NCBI GenBank assembly: GCA_046483585.1
Contig: JAWOCV010000221.1
Coordinates: 9,400-73,399 of the forward strand
Origin: Marinilabilia sp046483585
GTDB lineage: Bacteria > Bacteroidota > Bacteroidia > Bacteroidales > Marinilabiliaceae
Length of the DNA stretch: 64,000 nucleotides
Direction of reading: 5' to 3'
Positions 16,666 to 24,983 of the stretch are shown in pieces; within the stretch, counting starts at the first letter, position 1, and every line of letters starts with the position of its first letter. A model generated the notes under the pieces. The model searched no databases. It saw only the letters and a program-made list of their open reading frames with translations, and was not told the DNA's origin. A program made the translations under genes and the position numbers.

Positions 16666-17901
16666 TTAGTAATTCATTGCTCCTGCTTCGTGGGCCCAGG
16701 TCCATCCGAAAACAGATGTATCGATGGCGCCTGGATTAGCAGGCTCGCTTCCCGCGGTTACTCCTTCGGGCACATTTCCGTCAACGACATAATCAGCCAG
16801 ATTCTCTTCGGGCACATCAAGTACTATGTTTTGAAAGACGACATCACCAATGTCATGTGAGACTCTGTTGATGATCTGTCCTTCATTGATGGCTGTGAAG
16901 AAGATGTTGTTGAAATGAACACCGGTGTTGTCATCGGTATTGATCAGATCCGATGATTCAATGTTGTCACTGTTGGCGATGACGATGCCGTTTTTGATTG
17001 TGTAAGGGGCAAAATCGCCGGTTTCCCCTTCTGATCCCTCCGGCCCGTCGAGTTCGAAATTGTGGTCATCCGGGGATATCACCATGAAATTGTCGAGGGT
17101 ACCGGTCCACATCTGATCTGCGTCAATGGCATCATCATAACAATTCCATACCACAGCATTGCTTACATTGACGGTTCCGCCGAACCATTCGATGCCGTCG
17201 TCCTGATTCGAAACCACTTCGATGTTTTCCACAACTGTACCGTTTCCAACGCCACCAAGCGTCAGTCCGTTGATCTCGTTGCCTTCGCCGATGTTAGAGC
17301 CACCATGGCGGATAGAGATGTATTTCAATACGCCCGAATTATCATCCTCATCGTTTCCGCCATAAAGACCATTTGGATCCGATGTGGGGATTCCCTCAAT
17401 CTGAATCTCACTGATGTCACCATCATCATTGGATGCAGAAATGGGGGCGCTGCCCAGGACAATGACGCCACCCCAGAGTCCGTCCTGAACGGGATCCAGG
17501 TTCGGGCTTCCGAAGTTTCCGGCTTCTACATCTTCGGGGGTGATTTCATCGGCCACTGATGTGAAAATGATGGGGGCGTCTTCCTCTCCTTCGGCCATCA
17601 GTTTGGCTCCTCTTGCCACGAGGAGTGCGGTGGCGTTTGATCCGGTTCCGGCTTCTCCTTTAATGATGGTTCCGGCCTCAATGGTCAGTGTGGCTCCTTC
17701 TTCAACGGAAATTCTACCACCCAGTTGATAGATATTTTCTTTCTCCCAGGTAGTATCTTCCGTAATGTTTTCCGATACAATGACGTTGGTGTTGTCATCT
17801 TCCGGGTCCACGTTGTTGTCGTCATCGTCATCACAAGCTGTGAATGTTACAGCCACTCCCAATCCAAGGAGAAAGCTTAAAAGCATTAAATGGTTTTTCA
17901 T
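16666..17901 (-). CDS. Acidic repeat-rich surface lipoprotein, probable beta-helix
   Basis: A 411-residue lipoprotein with the lipobox FTAC (Cys23), followed by a run of aspartates typical of Bacteroidota lipoproteins exported to the cell surface. The body is rich in Gly, Asn and Asp, with short beta-strand repeats such as IISVEEGATLTIEAGTI-like turns, GVGNGTVVENIEVVSNQDDGIEWFGGTVNVSN and DAIDADQM, which suggests a right-handed parallel beta-helix. Homologues are common next to TonB-dependent receptors without SusD. Some are annotated as multidrug transporter, which the sequence does not support. First gene of the receptor operon and preceded by the 11-bp phased boxes. It may capture the ligand for the receptor. 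Confidence 0.75.
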   Translation of the reverse strand: MKNHLMLLSFLLGLGVAVTFTACDDDDDNNVDPEDDNTNVIVSENITEDTTWEKENIYQLGGRISVEEGATLTIEAGTIIKGEAGTGSNATALLVARGAKLMAEGEEDAPIIFTSVADEITPEDVEAGNFGSPNLDPVQDGLWGGVIVLGSAPISASNDDGDISEIQIEGIPTSDPNGLYGGNDEDDNSGVLKYISIRHGGSNIGEGNEINGLTLGGVGNGTVVENIEVVSNQDDGIEWFGGTVNVSNAVVWNCYDDAIDADQMWTGTLDNFMVISPDDHNFELDGPEGSEGETGDFAPYTIKNGIVIANSDNIESSDLINTDDNTGVHFNNIFFTAINEGQIINRVSHDIGDVVFQNIVLDVPEENLADYVVDGNVPEGVTAGSEPANPGAIDTSVFGWTWAHEAGAMNY

Positions 17902-17940
17902 TGTTTTCTGTTTTTGGTTTGTCGTTATATTTTGACACTA

Positions 17941-18034
17941 CAAAAGAACAATGGCACCATTGCGTGTACTTTAAGCCGTGTTTAATTAACCGTTAATAAA
18001 GACCGGTGATGTTAAGAATGAATTAATATTGCGG
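17941..18034 (-). promoter_or_regulatory. Candidate promoter and phased TTAA operator of the receptor operon
   Basis: TTAA occurs at 17971, 17982 and 17993, three boxes with exactly 11-bp spacing, and again at 18012 and 18023, another 11-bp pair. On the minus strand these read ATTAAC, ATTAAA, CTTAAA and CTTAAC, ATTAAT. A near-perfect -7 box, TTCTTTTG (17941-17948), stands 22 bp downstream of the first box, so the boxes occupy the -33 region and above. This is the geometry of PhoB-class activation. Similar spacing occurs at the PiT/phoR promoter. Confidence 0.45.
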
Positions 18035-18065
18035 AGATTTTCGTATAAGGGACGAACTGAAATGA

Positions 18066-18123
18066 CAACACCCCAAAGACCCGGGCAGTATGGAAAAATG
18101 GACTGCCGGTCATTGGGGTGTTG
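18066..18123 (-). terminator. Large hairpin after the SHOCT gene
   Basis: CAACACCCCAA (18066-18076) pairs perfectly with TTGGGGTGTTG (18113-18123), and inside it ACCCGGGCAGT pairs imperfectly with ACTGCCGGT. The result is a long 58-nt hairpin. It ends 61 bp downstream of the SHOCT stop codon. No T tract follows, so termination is plausible but not certain. Confidence 0.5.
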
Positions 18124-18184
18124 ATGTTTTTGCGGAAAGATGATTGGTCTGGGGAACTATTTTCCCCGTTAATCCATTAGCCGA

Positions 18185-18439
18185 TCATTCTTTGGCGAGG
18201 AGGTCTCTTCTTTTTTCCTCAAATTCATTGCGATCAATTTCGCCTTTGGCGTAACGCTCTTTTAATATTTCGAGCGGAGAGGAGTGTTCTTCTTCTATGA
18301 CATCCTTAATACCTCTTTTCGTGGCCCAGGAAAGAAAGGTGAGGGCCGGAATGGTAATGAGCCATCCCCATCCGATGTTCCATGCACCGGGACCTTTTTT
18401 CTCTTTTTCTTTCTTTCTATTTTTCTCTTCTTCTTTCAT
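18185..18439 (-). CDS. Small membrane protein with SHOCT domain
   Basis: An 84-residue protein: a highly charged Glu/Lys-rich start, one hydrophobic segment (about residues 24-40, WLITIPALTFLSWA), then a C-terminal SHOCT motif of about 30 residues (PLEILKERYAKGEIDRNEFEEKRRDLL). SHOCT is a short helical module at protein ends thought to aid oligomerisation. Nothing in the neighbourhood gives it a task. The length and motif make it a real gene in spite of its size. Confidence 0.8.
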   Translation of the reverse strand: MKEEEKNRKKEKEKKGPGAWNIGWGWLITIPALTFLSWATKRGIKDVIEEEHSSPLEILKERYAKGEIDRNEFEEKRRDLLAKE

Positions 18440-18611
18440 AACAATGCTATTTTTTGATTTTAAATTGGGCTTTCCTGATATATCAGGTGGCCCGTAAAAG
18501 ATACAATATAATATATTTACAGGACTTAGTAAAGAAAATCCTTTCTTTTTGCGAAAACAAAAGAGATTGATTTTCGTTGCTGAGAAGGGAAAATATTTCT
18601 ATTATTGTCAT

Positions 18612-19184
18612 ATGGAAGATAAAAAATTCAATCCTGAAAACATGGATCATCTTAACGATCCTGACCGGTTGGAAAGGCTGGCACCCGGTAAAGTGATGGA
18701 TTTTATTAAAATGAAGGCACCCGAGAAAATTGTGGACATCGGTGCCGGTACCGCCTATATTACTTCCGCTCTTGCCAGGTTAATGCCCGGGGCTAAGATC
18801 GAGGCATTTGATATCGAGCCTTTGATGGTGGAAGAGATGCAAAGGGCATTGCCAAAATCCGGCAATATTACCCCTCACCTGATGGAAGAAAACCGTCTTC
18901 CGCTTTCGGATGAATATGCGGATCTGGTTTGGATGATCAATCTTTACCATGAAGTCAGGAAGCCATATTTGTTATTGCGGGAAGTAAAGCGAGTGTTAAA
19001 GCCGGGTGGAAAACTTCTGATCATCGACTGGGCCAAAAATCCTGAATCTACGGAAGATGGTCCGCCACTTGACCACAGGATCGATGAAGCCACCATTACC
19101 TCTCATTTGATTGAGGCCGATTTTTTTAATATTAAAACCACCGAAGAGTTTCCCGATCATTTGGGGATTATTGCACAGAAATAG
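18612..19184 (+). CDS. Class I SAM-dependent methyltransferase
   Basis: A 190-residue methyltransferase. Motif I is KIVDIGAGTAYITSAL, the acidic end of strand 2 is IEAFDIEPLM, the motif IV region is ADLVWMINLYHEV, and the post-motif stretch is LKPGGKLLIIDWAKN. This is the UbiE/COG2226-type layout. The substrate is unknown. ATG 18612 was chosen because the domain begins soon after it and the upstream extension to 18549 has no typical features. Its 3' end faces the SpmA-SpmB fusion gene, and a CAATAG element fills the space between them. Confidence 0.82.
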   Translation: MEDKKFNPENMDHLNDPDRLERLAPGKVMDFIKMKAPEKIVDIGAGTAYITSALARLMPGAKIEAFDIEPLMVEEMQRALPKSGNITPHLMEENRLPLSDEYADLVWMINLYHEVRKPYLLLREVKRVLKPGGKLLIIDWAKNPESTEDGPPLDHRIDEATITSHLIEADFFNIKTTEEFPDHLGIIAQK

Positions 19185-19200
19185 AAGGCGAATGTTTAAA

Positions 19201-19336
19201 CAATAGATCGTTAGATTTTTAGATATAAGATATAAGTCGAATCGTATGCCACTGAAGATCTGTGTTTTAACAAAACAAACCTTTTAAATATAAACAACTG
19301 ATTCAAAGGTTGTTGAAAAAGTTTAACGAACTATTG
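19201..19336 (+). mobile_element. CAATAG element copy 1 (MITE-like, empty)
   Basis: A 136-bp non-coding element from CAATAGATCGTTAGA to GTTTAACGAACTATTG. The ends are imperfect inverted repeats. It is flanked by TTTAAA (19195-19200) and CTTAAA (19337-19342), a 5/6 match to a 6-bp target duplication. It aligns along its whole length with the reverse complement of copy 4 and with copies 2 and 3 after their 93-bp insert is removed. It ends one base before the TAA stop codon of the convergent membrane protein gene. Confidence 0.75.
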
Positions 19337-19337
19337 C

Positions 19338-20570
19338 TTAAATAAAGAAGAGATAACCCAGGGAAATGGCCGCGATGATTCCCGCAAAGTCGGCGATTAA
19401 ACCACAGACAACAGCATGGCGGGTTCTTCGGATGCCAACAGAACCAAAATAGACGGCAATGACATAAAATGTGGTATCGGTGGCTCCCTGAACGGTACTG
19501 GCAATGCGCCCCACGAAAGAATCGGCTCCGTGCATTTCCATGGCATCGACCATCAAGCCTCTTGCACCGCTGCCACTCAGGGGTTTCATCAAGGCCGTTG
19601 GCAGGGCTTCGATAAAATCGGTATTTATTCCCGCCGAAACAAAAAGAAAAGCAATGCCGTCAATTAACATCTCCATGGCACCTGATGCCCTGAACACACC
19701 TATCCCTACCAATATGGCGATCAAATAGGGGATGATCTTTACGGCGATCCAGAATCCATCTTTGGCTCCCTCTATAAACGACTCGTAAACATTTTCTTTT
19801 TTTCTTATGGCCATTAAAATAAAGGTGATAATGATAGAAAAAAGAATAATGTTGGCGGCTAGAAGGGAGATGGTTTGGATCTCATCACGTTCCAGCGTGG
19901 ATAATCCCCAGATCACACCGCCAATAAAAAGACTGAGTCCCCCGAGATAGGAAAGAACCACTTTGTTGAGAAGGTTGATTTTCTGGGCTATAGCTACGGC
20001 TATCAGGCCCACGATCGTACTGAAAAACGTAGCCAGCAGGATGGGGAGAAAAATATCTGCCGGGTTAGCGGCCCCCATTTCGGCACGATAAACCATGATC
20101 GACACAGGAATGATGGTGAGCCCCGATGTGTTGAGCACCAGAAACATGATCTGGGCATTGGACGCCGTATCTTTTTGATCATTGGCCGTTTGCAATTCCT
20201 TCATGGCCTTCAGTCCCATCGGTGTTGCCGCGTTGTCCAGTCCGAGCATGTTGGCCGCGATGTTCATCATCATGGAACCATAAGCAGGGTGATTTGGGGG
20301 TAAGGTTGGAAATATACGTCTGAAAAAAGGGCCAATAATCCTGGACATGGCATTGATCATGCCTCCTTTTTCGCCGATGCGCATCAGGCCCAGCCACAAA
20401 GTAAGTACACCGGTAAGTCCGAGAGAGATCTCGAAACCTGTTTTGGCATAGTCGAAGGTGGCATTCATCAATTCCGAAAAGACCTCCATGTCCTGAAGGA
20501 ATATCAGTTTGATCAGGGCTACCACAAAGGCGATCAGGAAAAACGCGATCCAGATGTAGTTCAATACCAT
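19338..20570 (-). CDS. SpmA-SpmB fusion, nucleoside-recognition (Gate) membrane protein
   Basis: A 410-residue inner-membrane protein that joins the homologues of SpmA (first half, with PAYGSMMMNIAANMLGLDNAATPMG) and SpmB (second half, with PTALMKPLSGSGARG and QGATDTTFYVIAVYFG). In Bacillus these two proteins help dehydrate the spore core. In non-sporulating Bacteroidota the fused form is widespread and probably works as a transporter or gate, with an unknown substrate. About ten membrane segments. The gene is monocistronic as far as spacing shows, and a CAATAG element abuts its stop codon. Confidence 0.87.
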   Translation of the reverse strand: MVLNYIWIAFFLIAFVVALIKLIFLQDMEVFSELMNATFDYAKTGFEISLGLTGVLTLWLGLMRIGEKGGMINAMSRIIGPFFRRIFPTLPPNHPAYGSMMMNIAANMLGLDNAATPMGLKAMKELQTANDQKDTASNAQIMFLVLNTSGLTIIPVSIMVYRAEMGAANPADIFLPILLATFFSTIVGLIAVAIAQKINLLNKVVLSYLGGLSLFIGGVIWGLSTLERDEIQTISLLAANIILFSIIITFILMAIRKKENVYESFIEGAKDGFWIAVKIIPYLIAILVGIGVFRASGAMEMLIDGIAFLFVSAGINTDFIEALPTALMKPLSGSGARGLMVDAMEMHGADSFVGRIASTVQGATDTTFYVIAVYFGSVGIRRTRHAVVCGLIADFAGIIAAISLGYLFFI

Positions 20571-20680
20571 CGATTATCTTTTTCAGGTCTCATATAAAGA
20601 AGGTCCATATCTCAATACTCCCCGTTGATCTTTTTTCAATGTGTTGGATCAACAAAAATAACATTCTTTTTTCTTTGTTG

Positions 20681-21175
20681 TTATGTGCGCCTGAGTTTCT
20701 TGTATGCATCATGCGGTGCACCGAATTCTTTACATACGATGTTGTTCACCTCTACTTGCCATATTTTGACATTCCGGACGGCGGGATCACTGTATTCGAA
20801 TTGTTTGTCACTATACTGACCCATTATGTGATCCAGCGCTTTTCGTTTTTCGTCCATATCTTCCGGGAACGATACTCTGCCTTCCGCGACAATGCTTCTG
20901 GCTTTCATCCGGTAACTGCAGGCCACTTTGGGATGTTGAAACGCCAGTTCCTCACCCACGTTAAACGAGAGGCAGATGTTGTTGTTGTTTTCCAATGCCC
21001 TTACGATGCGGCCTTCCGGTGCGCTGTGAAGATAAAAAACACCTTCGTGATAACCAAAATTCATGGGAACCATATAAGGAAGCCCGTTTTCATCAACCAC
21101 CCCGGCAAAGCAGATCTGGCACTGCCCGATCACCTCTTCTATAAAAGCGCGGTCGGTGTGGGTGTATGTCTTCAT
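20681..21175 (-). CDS. Pyridoxamine 5'-phosphate oxidase-like flavoprotein
   Basis: A 164-residue split-barrel protein. The N-terminal strand pattern CQICFAGVVDENGLPYMVPMNFGYHEGVFYLHSAPEGR is typical of the PNPOx-like/NimA group, which binds FMN or haem and includes nitroimidazole reductases. Later the stretch SYRMKARSIVAEGRVSF matches the same group. The reaction cannot be decided by eye. It lies 80 bp from the primase gene, whose transcript may run into it. Confidence 0.8.
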   Translation of the reverse strand: MKTYTHTDRAFIEEVIGQCQICFAGVVDENGLPYMVPMNFGYHEGVFYLHSAPEGRIVRALENNNNICLSFNVGEELAFQHPKVACSYRMKARSIVAEGRVSFPEDMDEKRKALDHIMGQYSDKQFEYSDPAVRNVKIWQVEVNNIVCKEFGAPHDAYKKLRRT

Positions 21176-21255
21176 AATTGTTGAATATTTCGATTGGGTT
21201 TGTGAATTTTTAGCTTGTTTGGTGTTTGCTTTGGGGAAAATACAGATGGTGATAA

Positions 21256-23220
21256 TTAAACCACTGTCCTTTCTCCCAGTTCTTTTGATATATATATAAA
21301 AGCCTGCTGCAGGCTATTTAACTCTTCCAGTAGTTGCATGAATTTTTCCTGGTCTTTTTCTTCCTCGGCCTTTTTGAGCTGTTGACGCTTTTCATCCAGG
21401 AGAACTTTTACTTTTCGCCATTTCAGCTCATTCACCACTTTGGGAACCAGTTCTTCGAGACGGTCGCGTTCCGTTGCTATCTCGGTGTTTCTGGTATGGA
21501 TTCTGCTCAGCGGATATTCGCGGGCGATGAGATCGGAGGCCAGGCTGCTGATGCGGCTGTCGGCACTTGAAACGAAAAAACCGGATGATTCGAACCCTTC
21601 CTGGTGGTGGTTCTCCTCATACAATTGCATGATCCGGTTGTAGAGTGGATTGGTGCTTTCCAGGTCGTCCTGCCGGAGTTCCGAAACAATGTACTCGCCA
21701 ACGGTAACTTCACGGGTTCCCTCCTCTGTTTCGAATTCGCCCAGTGGGCACTCCCCGTATTTCAGTAAAAAGCGCAATACTTCTCTTTCTTCGGTTTCGA
21801 AGGGGTTGGTGGATGATGAGGCGGCTTTGGTTACGGCCGGATCGGTGGGTTGAGGCTGAGAACTACTGCTTTGCTGATTGGTGTAATAATTTTTACTTCT
21901 TTCTTTCTCATTTTTTTTCTTGCGAAGCTTTCCTATCTCCATAAACAGCACCTGCTCCTCCACTTTCATCAGGTTACTGCATTCTTTTACATACTCCGTT
22001 CGTGTGATGGCATCCGGGATAACGGAAATGGTGCGAACGATGTCCTGTACCAGTTGGGCGCGACCAACTGGATCGTTTTTTGTCTCCTGCATCAGGAGGC
22101 TGGTTTTGAACCGGATAAAATCGGTTTCATGGGCCTTAATGTATTCCCGCATTTTTTCCCCGCCAAGCTTTCGGGCATAAGAATCGGGATCCTCACCATC
22201 GGGCAAAAGCAGGACTTTGACATTGAGCCCCTCTTCCAGGACCAGGTCGATTCCCCGCAGGGAAGCTTTGATGCCGGCCGGATCCCCGTCAAAAATGATG
22301 GTGAGGTTTTTACTGAAACGGGCGATCAGTCTGATCTGGTCAGTTGTCAGAGCTGTCCCCGAGGAGGCCACCACATTGCTGATGCCGGTCTGATGAAATG
22401 AAAGCACATCGGTATAACCTTCTACCAGGATGCAACGGTCCTGCCGGGAAACTTCCTGCCGGGCCTGATACATACCGTAAAGGACCTTCCCTTTGTGATA
22501 GATCTCCGATTCGGGTGAGTTGAGATATTTGGCCGTTTTGGCATCGGACCTCAACACGCGGCCCCCAAAACCGATTACTTTCCCTGCAAGACTGTGAATG
22601 GGAAAGATGACACGGCCCCTGAACCGGTCCGCCTGGTAATCGTCGCGAACAATGGTAAGGCCGGTTTTTTCCAGGTATTCCAGTTTATAACCCTGACGAA
22701 GGGCTTCCCGGGTTAAGGCGTCCTTTGATTCCGGCGAATAGCCAAGCTGAAATTTTTGAATGATGTCATCGCGAAATCCCCGTTCCCTGAAATAACCGAG
22801 ACCCACCGATTTTCCCTCATCGGATTTGTGCAGCCTGTCCATGAAATAATTGGCTGCAAAATTGGTAACCACCAGCATGCTTTCACGGGCGTCTTGTCTG
22901 GCCGTTTCCTCCGGCGTCAACTCTTTTTCCTCGATGGGGATGTGGAATTTTTTGCCCAGGATCCTGATGGCTTCAACAAAAGGGATTTGCTCATGATCCA
23001 TCAGAAAATTTACTGCATTTCCGCCTTTGCCACAGCCAAAACACTTGTAGATGCCTTTGTGGGGAGAAACAATAAATGAAGGTGTTTTTTCATTATGGAA
23101 AGGACATAGACCAATGTAATTGATCCCCCGGCGTTTCAGGTTCACAAATTCGGAAATAACGTCCGTTATCTGCCCCTGTGCAGTCTCCATTACCCGGTCT
23201 ATGGTACCCTTGTCAATCAT
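21256..23220 (-). CDS. dnaG: DNA primase
   Basis: A 654-residue primase that makes the RNA primers for replication. The CHC2 zinc finger has Cys39, His42, Cys60 and Cys63 (CPFHNEKTPSF...KCFGCGKGG). The RNA polymerase basic domain follows, then TOPRIM with VEGYTDVLSFHQTG and the acidic FDGDPAGIKAS. The C-terminal helicase-binding part after about residue 440 is long and ends in a coiled-coil-like segment (KKAEEEKDQEKFMQLLEEL). ATG 23220 was taken because a perfect -7 box lies at 23248-23255, so the in-frame ATG at 23289 would be outside the transcript. Confidence 0.95.
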   Translation of the reverse strand: MIDKGTIDRVMETAQGQITDVISEFVNLKRRGINYIGLCPFHNEKTPSFIVSPHKGIYKCFGCGKGGNAVNFLMDHEQIPFVEAIRILGKKFHIPIEEKELTPEETARQDARESMLVVTNFAANYFMDRLHKSDEGKSVGLGYFRERGFRDDIIQKFQLGYSPESKDALTREALRQGYKLEYLEKTGLTIVRDDYQADRFRGRVIFPIHSLAGKVIGFGGRVLRSDAKTAKYLNSPESEIYHKGKVLYGMYQARQEVSRQDRCILVEGYTDVLSFHQTGISNVVASSGTALTTDQIRLIARFSKNLTIIFDGDPAGIKASLRGIDLVLEEGLNVKVLLLPDGEDPDSYARKLGGEKMREYIKAHETDFIRFKTSLLMQETKNDPVGRAQLVQDIVRTISVIPDAITRTEYVKECSNLMKVEEQVLFMEIGKLRKKKNEKERSKNYYTNQQSSSSQPQPTDPAVTKAASSSTNPFETEEREVLRFLLKYGECPLGEFETEEGTREVTVGEYIVSELRQDDLESTNPLYNRIMQLYEENHHQEGFESSGFFVSSADSRISSLASDLIAREYPLSRIHTRNTEIATERDRLEELVPKVVNELKWRKVKVLLDEKRQQLKKAEEEKDQEKFMQLLEELNSLQQAFIYISKELGERTVV

Positions 23221-23247
23221 GCTTCCTCGCTTTCTTGGTAAGACTTT

Positions 23248-23255
23248 CAAAGGTA
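23248..23255 (-). promoter_or_regulatory. -7 promoter box of dnaG
   Basis: TACCTTTG on the minus strand, a perfect TAnnTTTG, 28 bp upstream of the chosen start codon. Confidence 0.5.
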
Positions 23256-23351
23256 AAAATTTTTTATAAGGATTGCCCGGGCAATTCATAAATCCGACTA
23301 ATCCATTGTTCGTTCCTGCTCTTTCCTCTTCCGTGATTGTTTTGAAGATGG

Positions 23352-23359
23352 TATATTTG
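23352..23359 (+). promoter_or_regulatory. -7 promoter box of the sirtuin gene
   Basis: TATATTTG, a perfect TAnnTTTG, 29 bp before the ATG. It has no -33 element at standard spacing. Confidence 0.5.
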
Positions 23360-23388
23360 TTTGCGCCGAAACCGAAAAATCGTTTGTT

Positions 23389-24078
23389 ATGAAGAAATTG
23401 GTGGTTCTGTCGGGAGCCGGTGTCAGTGCAGAAAGCGGGATCAAAACCTTTCGTGACATGGGTGGCCTGTGGGAGCAGTATGATGTGACCGAAGTGGCTT
23501 CACCTGAGGCCTGGGCCAACAACCGGAAGTTGGTCCTGGATTTTTACAATCAACGGCGAAAGCAACTGTTCGAAGCTTCTCCAAATGCGGCTCACTATGG
23601 GCTGGCCGAACTGGAAAAACATTTCGATGTTCATGTCATCACGCAAAATGTGGATGATCTTCATGAAAGAGCCGGAAGCAGGAAGGTGCTTCATCTGCAC
23701 GGGGAGTTGAAAAAAGCCCGTAGTACGGCCGACCCCTCTCTTGTTTATGACCTTGATCACTGGGAACTGAAAGAGGGAGATGTATGTGAAAAGGGTTCAC
23801 AGCTGCGGCCACACATTGTATGGTTTGGAGAACCCGTCACGGCAATTGAGGAAGCTGCCGGAATTGCGGAAAGTGCCGAAATATTTGTTGTTGTGGGCAC
23901 CTCATTGTCTGTCTATCCGGCTGCCGGGTTATTACAATTTGTGAGAGATGGTGTACCTGTCTATATCATTGACCCCGGATCGCCGAAGTATGAGGAATCT
24001 CCTGAGGTGCATGTGATCAGGGAAAAAGCCTCGGTGGGGGTGGAAAAATTAAGGAGACAATTGCTTGAAGGGAAATGA
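23389..24078 (+). CDS. cobB: Sirtuin-type NAD-dependent protein deacylase, zinc-site lacking
   Basis: A 229-residue sirtuin. The NAD pocket is VVLSGAGVSAESGIKTFRD, the TQNVDDLHERAG stretch follows, and the catalytic base is His104 in LHLHGEL. Tyr53 and Arg56 in FYNQRRKQL match the Tyr-x-x-Arg pair that lets class III sirtuins accept succinyl and malonyl lysine. The usual four zinc cysteines are missing: the region between the catalytic histidine and LRPHIVWFGE keeps only Cys133. Similar zinc-less versions are, as far as I recall, normal in Bacteroidota. It is monocistronic and convergent with atpG. Confidence 0.9.
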   Translation: MKKLVVLSGAGVSAESGIKTFRDMGGLWEQYDVTEVASPEAWANNRKLVLDFYNQRRKQLFEASPNAAHYGLAELEKHFDVHVITQNVDDLHERAGSRKVLHLHGELKKARSTADPSLVYDLDHWELKEGDVCEKGSQLRPHIVWFGEPVTAIEEAAGIAESAEIFVVVGTSLSVYPAAGLLQFVRDGVPVYIIDPGSPKYEESPEVHVIREKASVGVEKLRRQLLEGK

Positions 24079-24107
24079 TATTTTTTCCACTGATTCAATC
24101 CTGCAGG

Positions 24108-24983
24108 CTACTTTTTTAATGCCTCTGCGCCGGAAGTGATCTCGATCAGTTCGTTGGTGATGGCCGATTGCCGTTCTTTGTTATAGGTGAGCTGAAGTTC
24201 ATTGATGAGGTCTGAAGCATTATCGGTGGCCTTGTGCATTGAGGTCATCCGGGCTCCATGTTCTGCAGCCAGCGATTCCAGCACTACCTGGTATAAAAGG
24301 GAGCGAAGGGTTTTGGGCATAAGCGTATTGACAATGGACTGCCGGTCGGGTTCCAGGATGTATTTGGAAATGGGTTTGTCACGTTTTATCTCAGGAATGG
24401 TGACCGGAAGGAATTGCTGAGTCTGAACATGTTGTACAGCCGCATTAATGAATTCGTTGTACACCACAATTGACTTGTTGAGAATGCCGAGGTCGTATTC
24501 GTCGATCAGTTCATCGGCCATCATGGAAATTTTGGAAAAAGAAGGTTGGGCCAGGTGTCCTTCCTCCCATATATGAGGCGTGATGCCACGGGATTTCAAC
24601 ATTTTCCAGGCTTGTTTGCCAAGCACCCGGATCTCAACGTTTCCGGCCTTGTAATCTTCTTTAAGTTCTGTTTTGAGAAGTCTTTGTACCGCTTTTACAA
24701 CATTGATATTGAAGGCCCCGCATAAGCCTCTGTTGGATGCGATGACCCACAGAACCACTTTCGGACCTTTTCCCGGCATTGTGTAATTGATATTGATATT
24801 GGGATGAGCCGCAACCATATCGTTAATGATTCCGATCAGATGAGAGGTGTATGGTCTGATGTGCCAGACATCATCCTGGGCCTTTTTGAGTCGTGCGGCC
24901 GAGATCATTTTCATGGCGCTGGTCACCTGGCGGGTGGTTTTAATGGCCCCGATGCGCGTGCGTATGTCTCTCAGGTTTCCCAT
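24108..24983 (-). CDS. atpG: ATP synthase F1 gamma subunit
   Basis: A 291-residue central-shaft subunit. The N-terminal helix has the conserved RDIRTRIGAIKTTRQVTSAMKMISAARLKK. In the middle lies ASNRGLCGAFNINV, and the C-terminal helix contains HGARMTSMHKATDNASDLINELQLTYNKERQ. It rotates within the alpha3beta3 head. It is the last gene of the atpBEFHAG cluster and starts directly at the stop of atpA without a gap. A convergent sirtuin gene follows. Confidence 0.95.
   Translation of the reverse strand: MGNLRDIRTRIGAIKTTRQVTSAMKMISAARLKKAQDDVWHIRPYTSHLIGIINDMVAAHPNININYTMPGKGPKVVLWVIASNRGLCGAFNINVVKAVQRLLKTELKEDYKAGNVEIRVLGKQAWKMLKSRGITPHIWEEGHLAQPSFSKISMMADELIDEYDLGILNKSIVVYNEFINAAVQHVQTQQFLPVTIPEIKRDKPISKYILEPDRQSIVNTLMPKTLRSLLYQVVLESLAAEHGARMTSMHKATDNASDLINELQLTYNKERQSAITNELIEITSGAEALKK

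Noticed and set aside
20639..21184. Plus-strand open frame of 181 codons
   Set aside because: It is opposite the flavin-type oxidase gene, whose protein has recognisable family motifs. The antisense product looks random.
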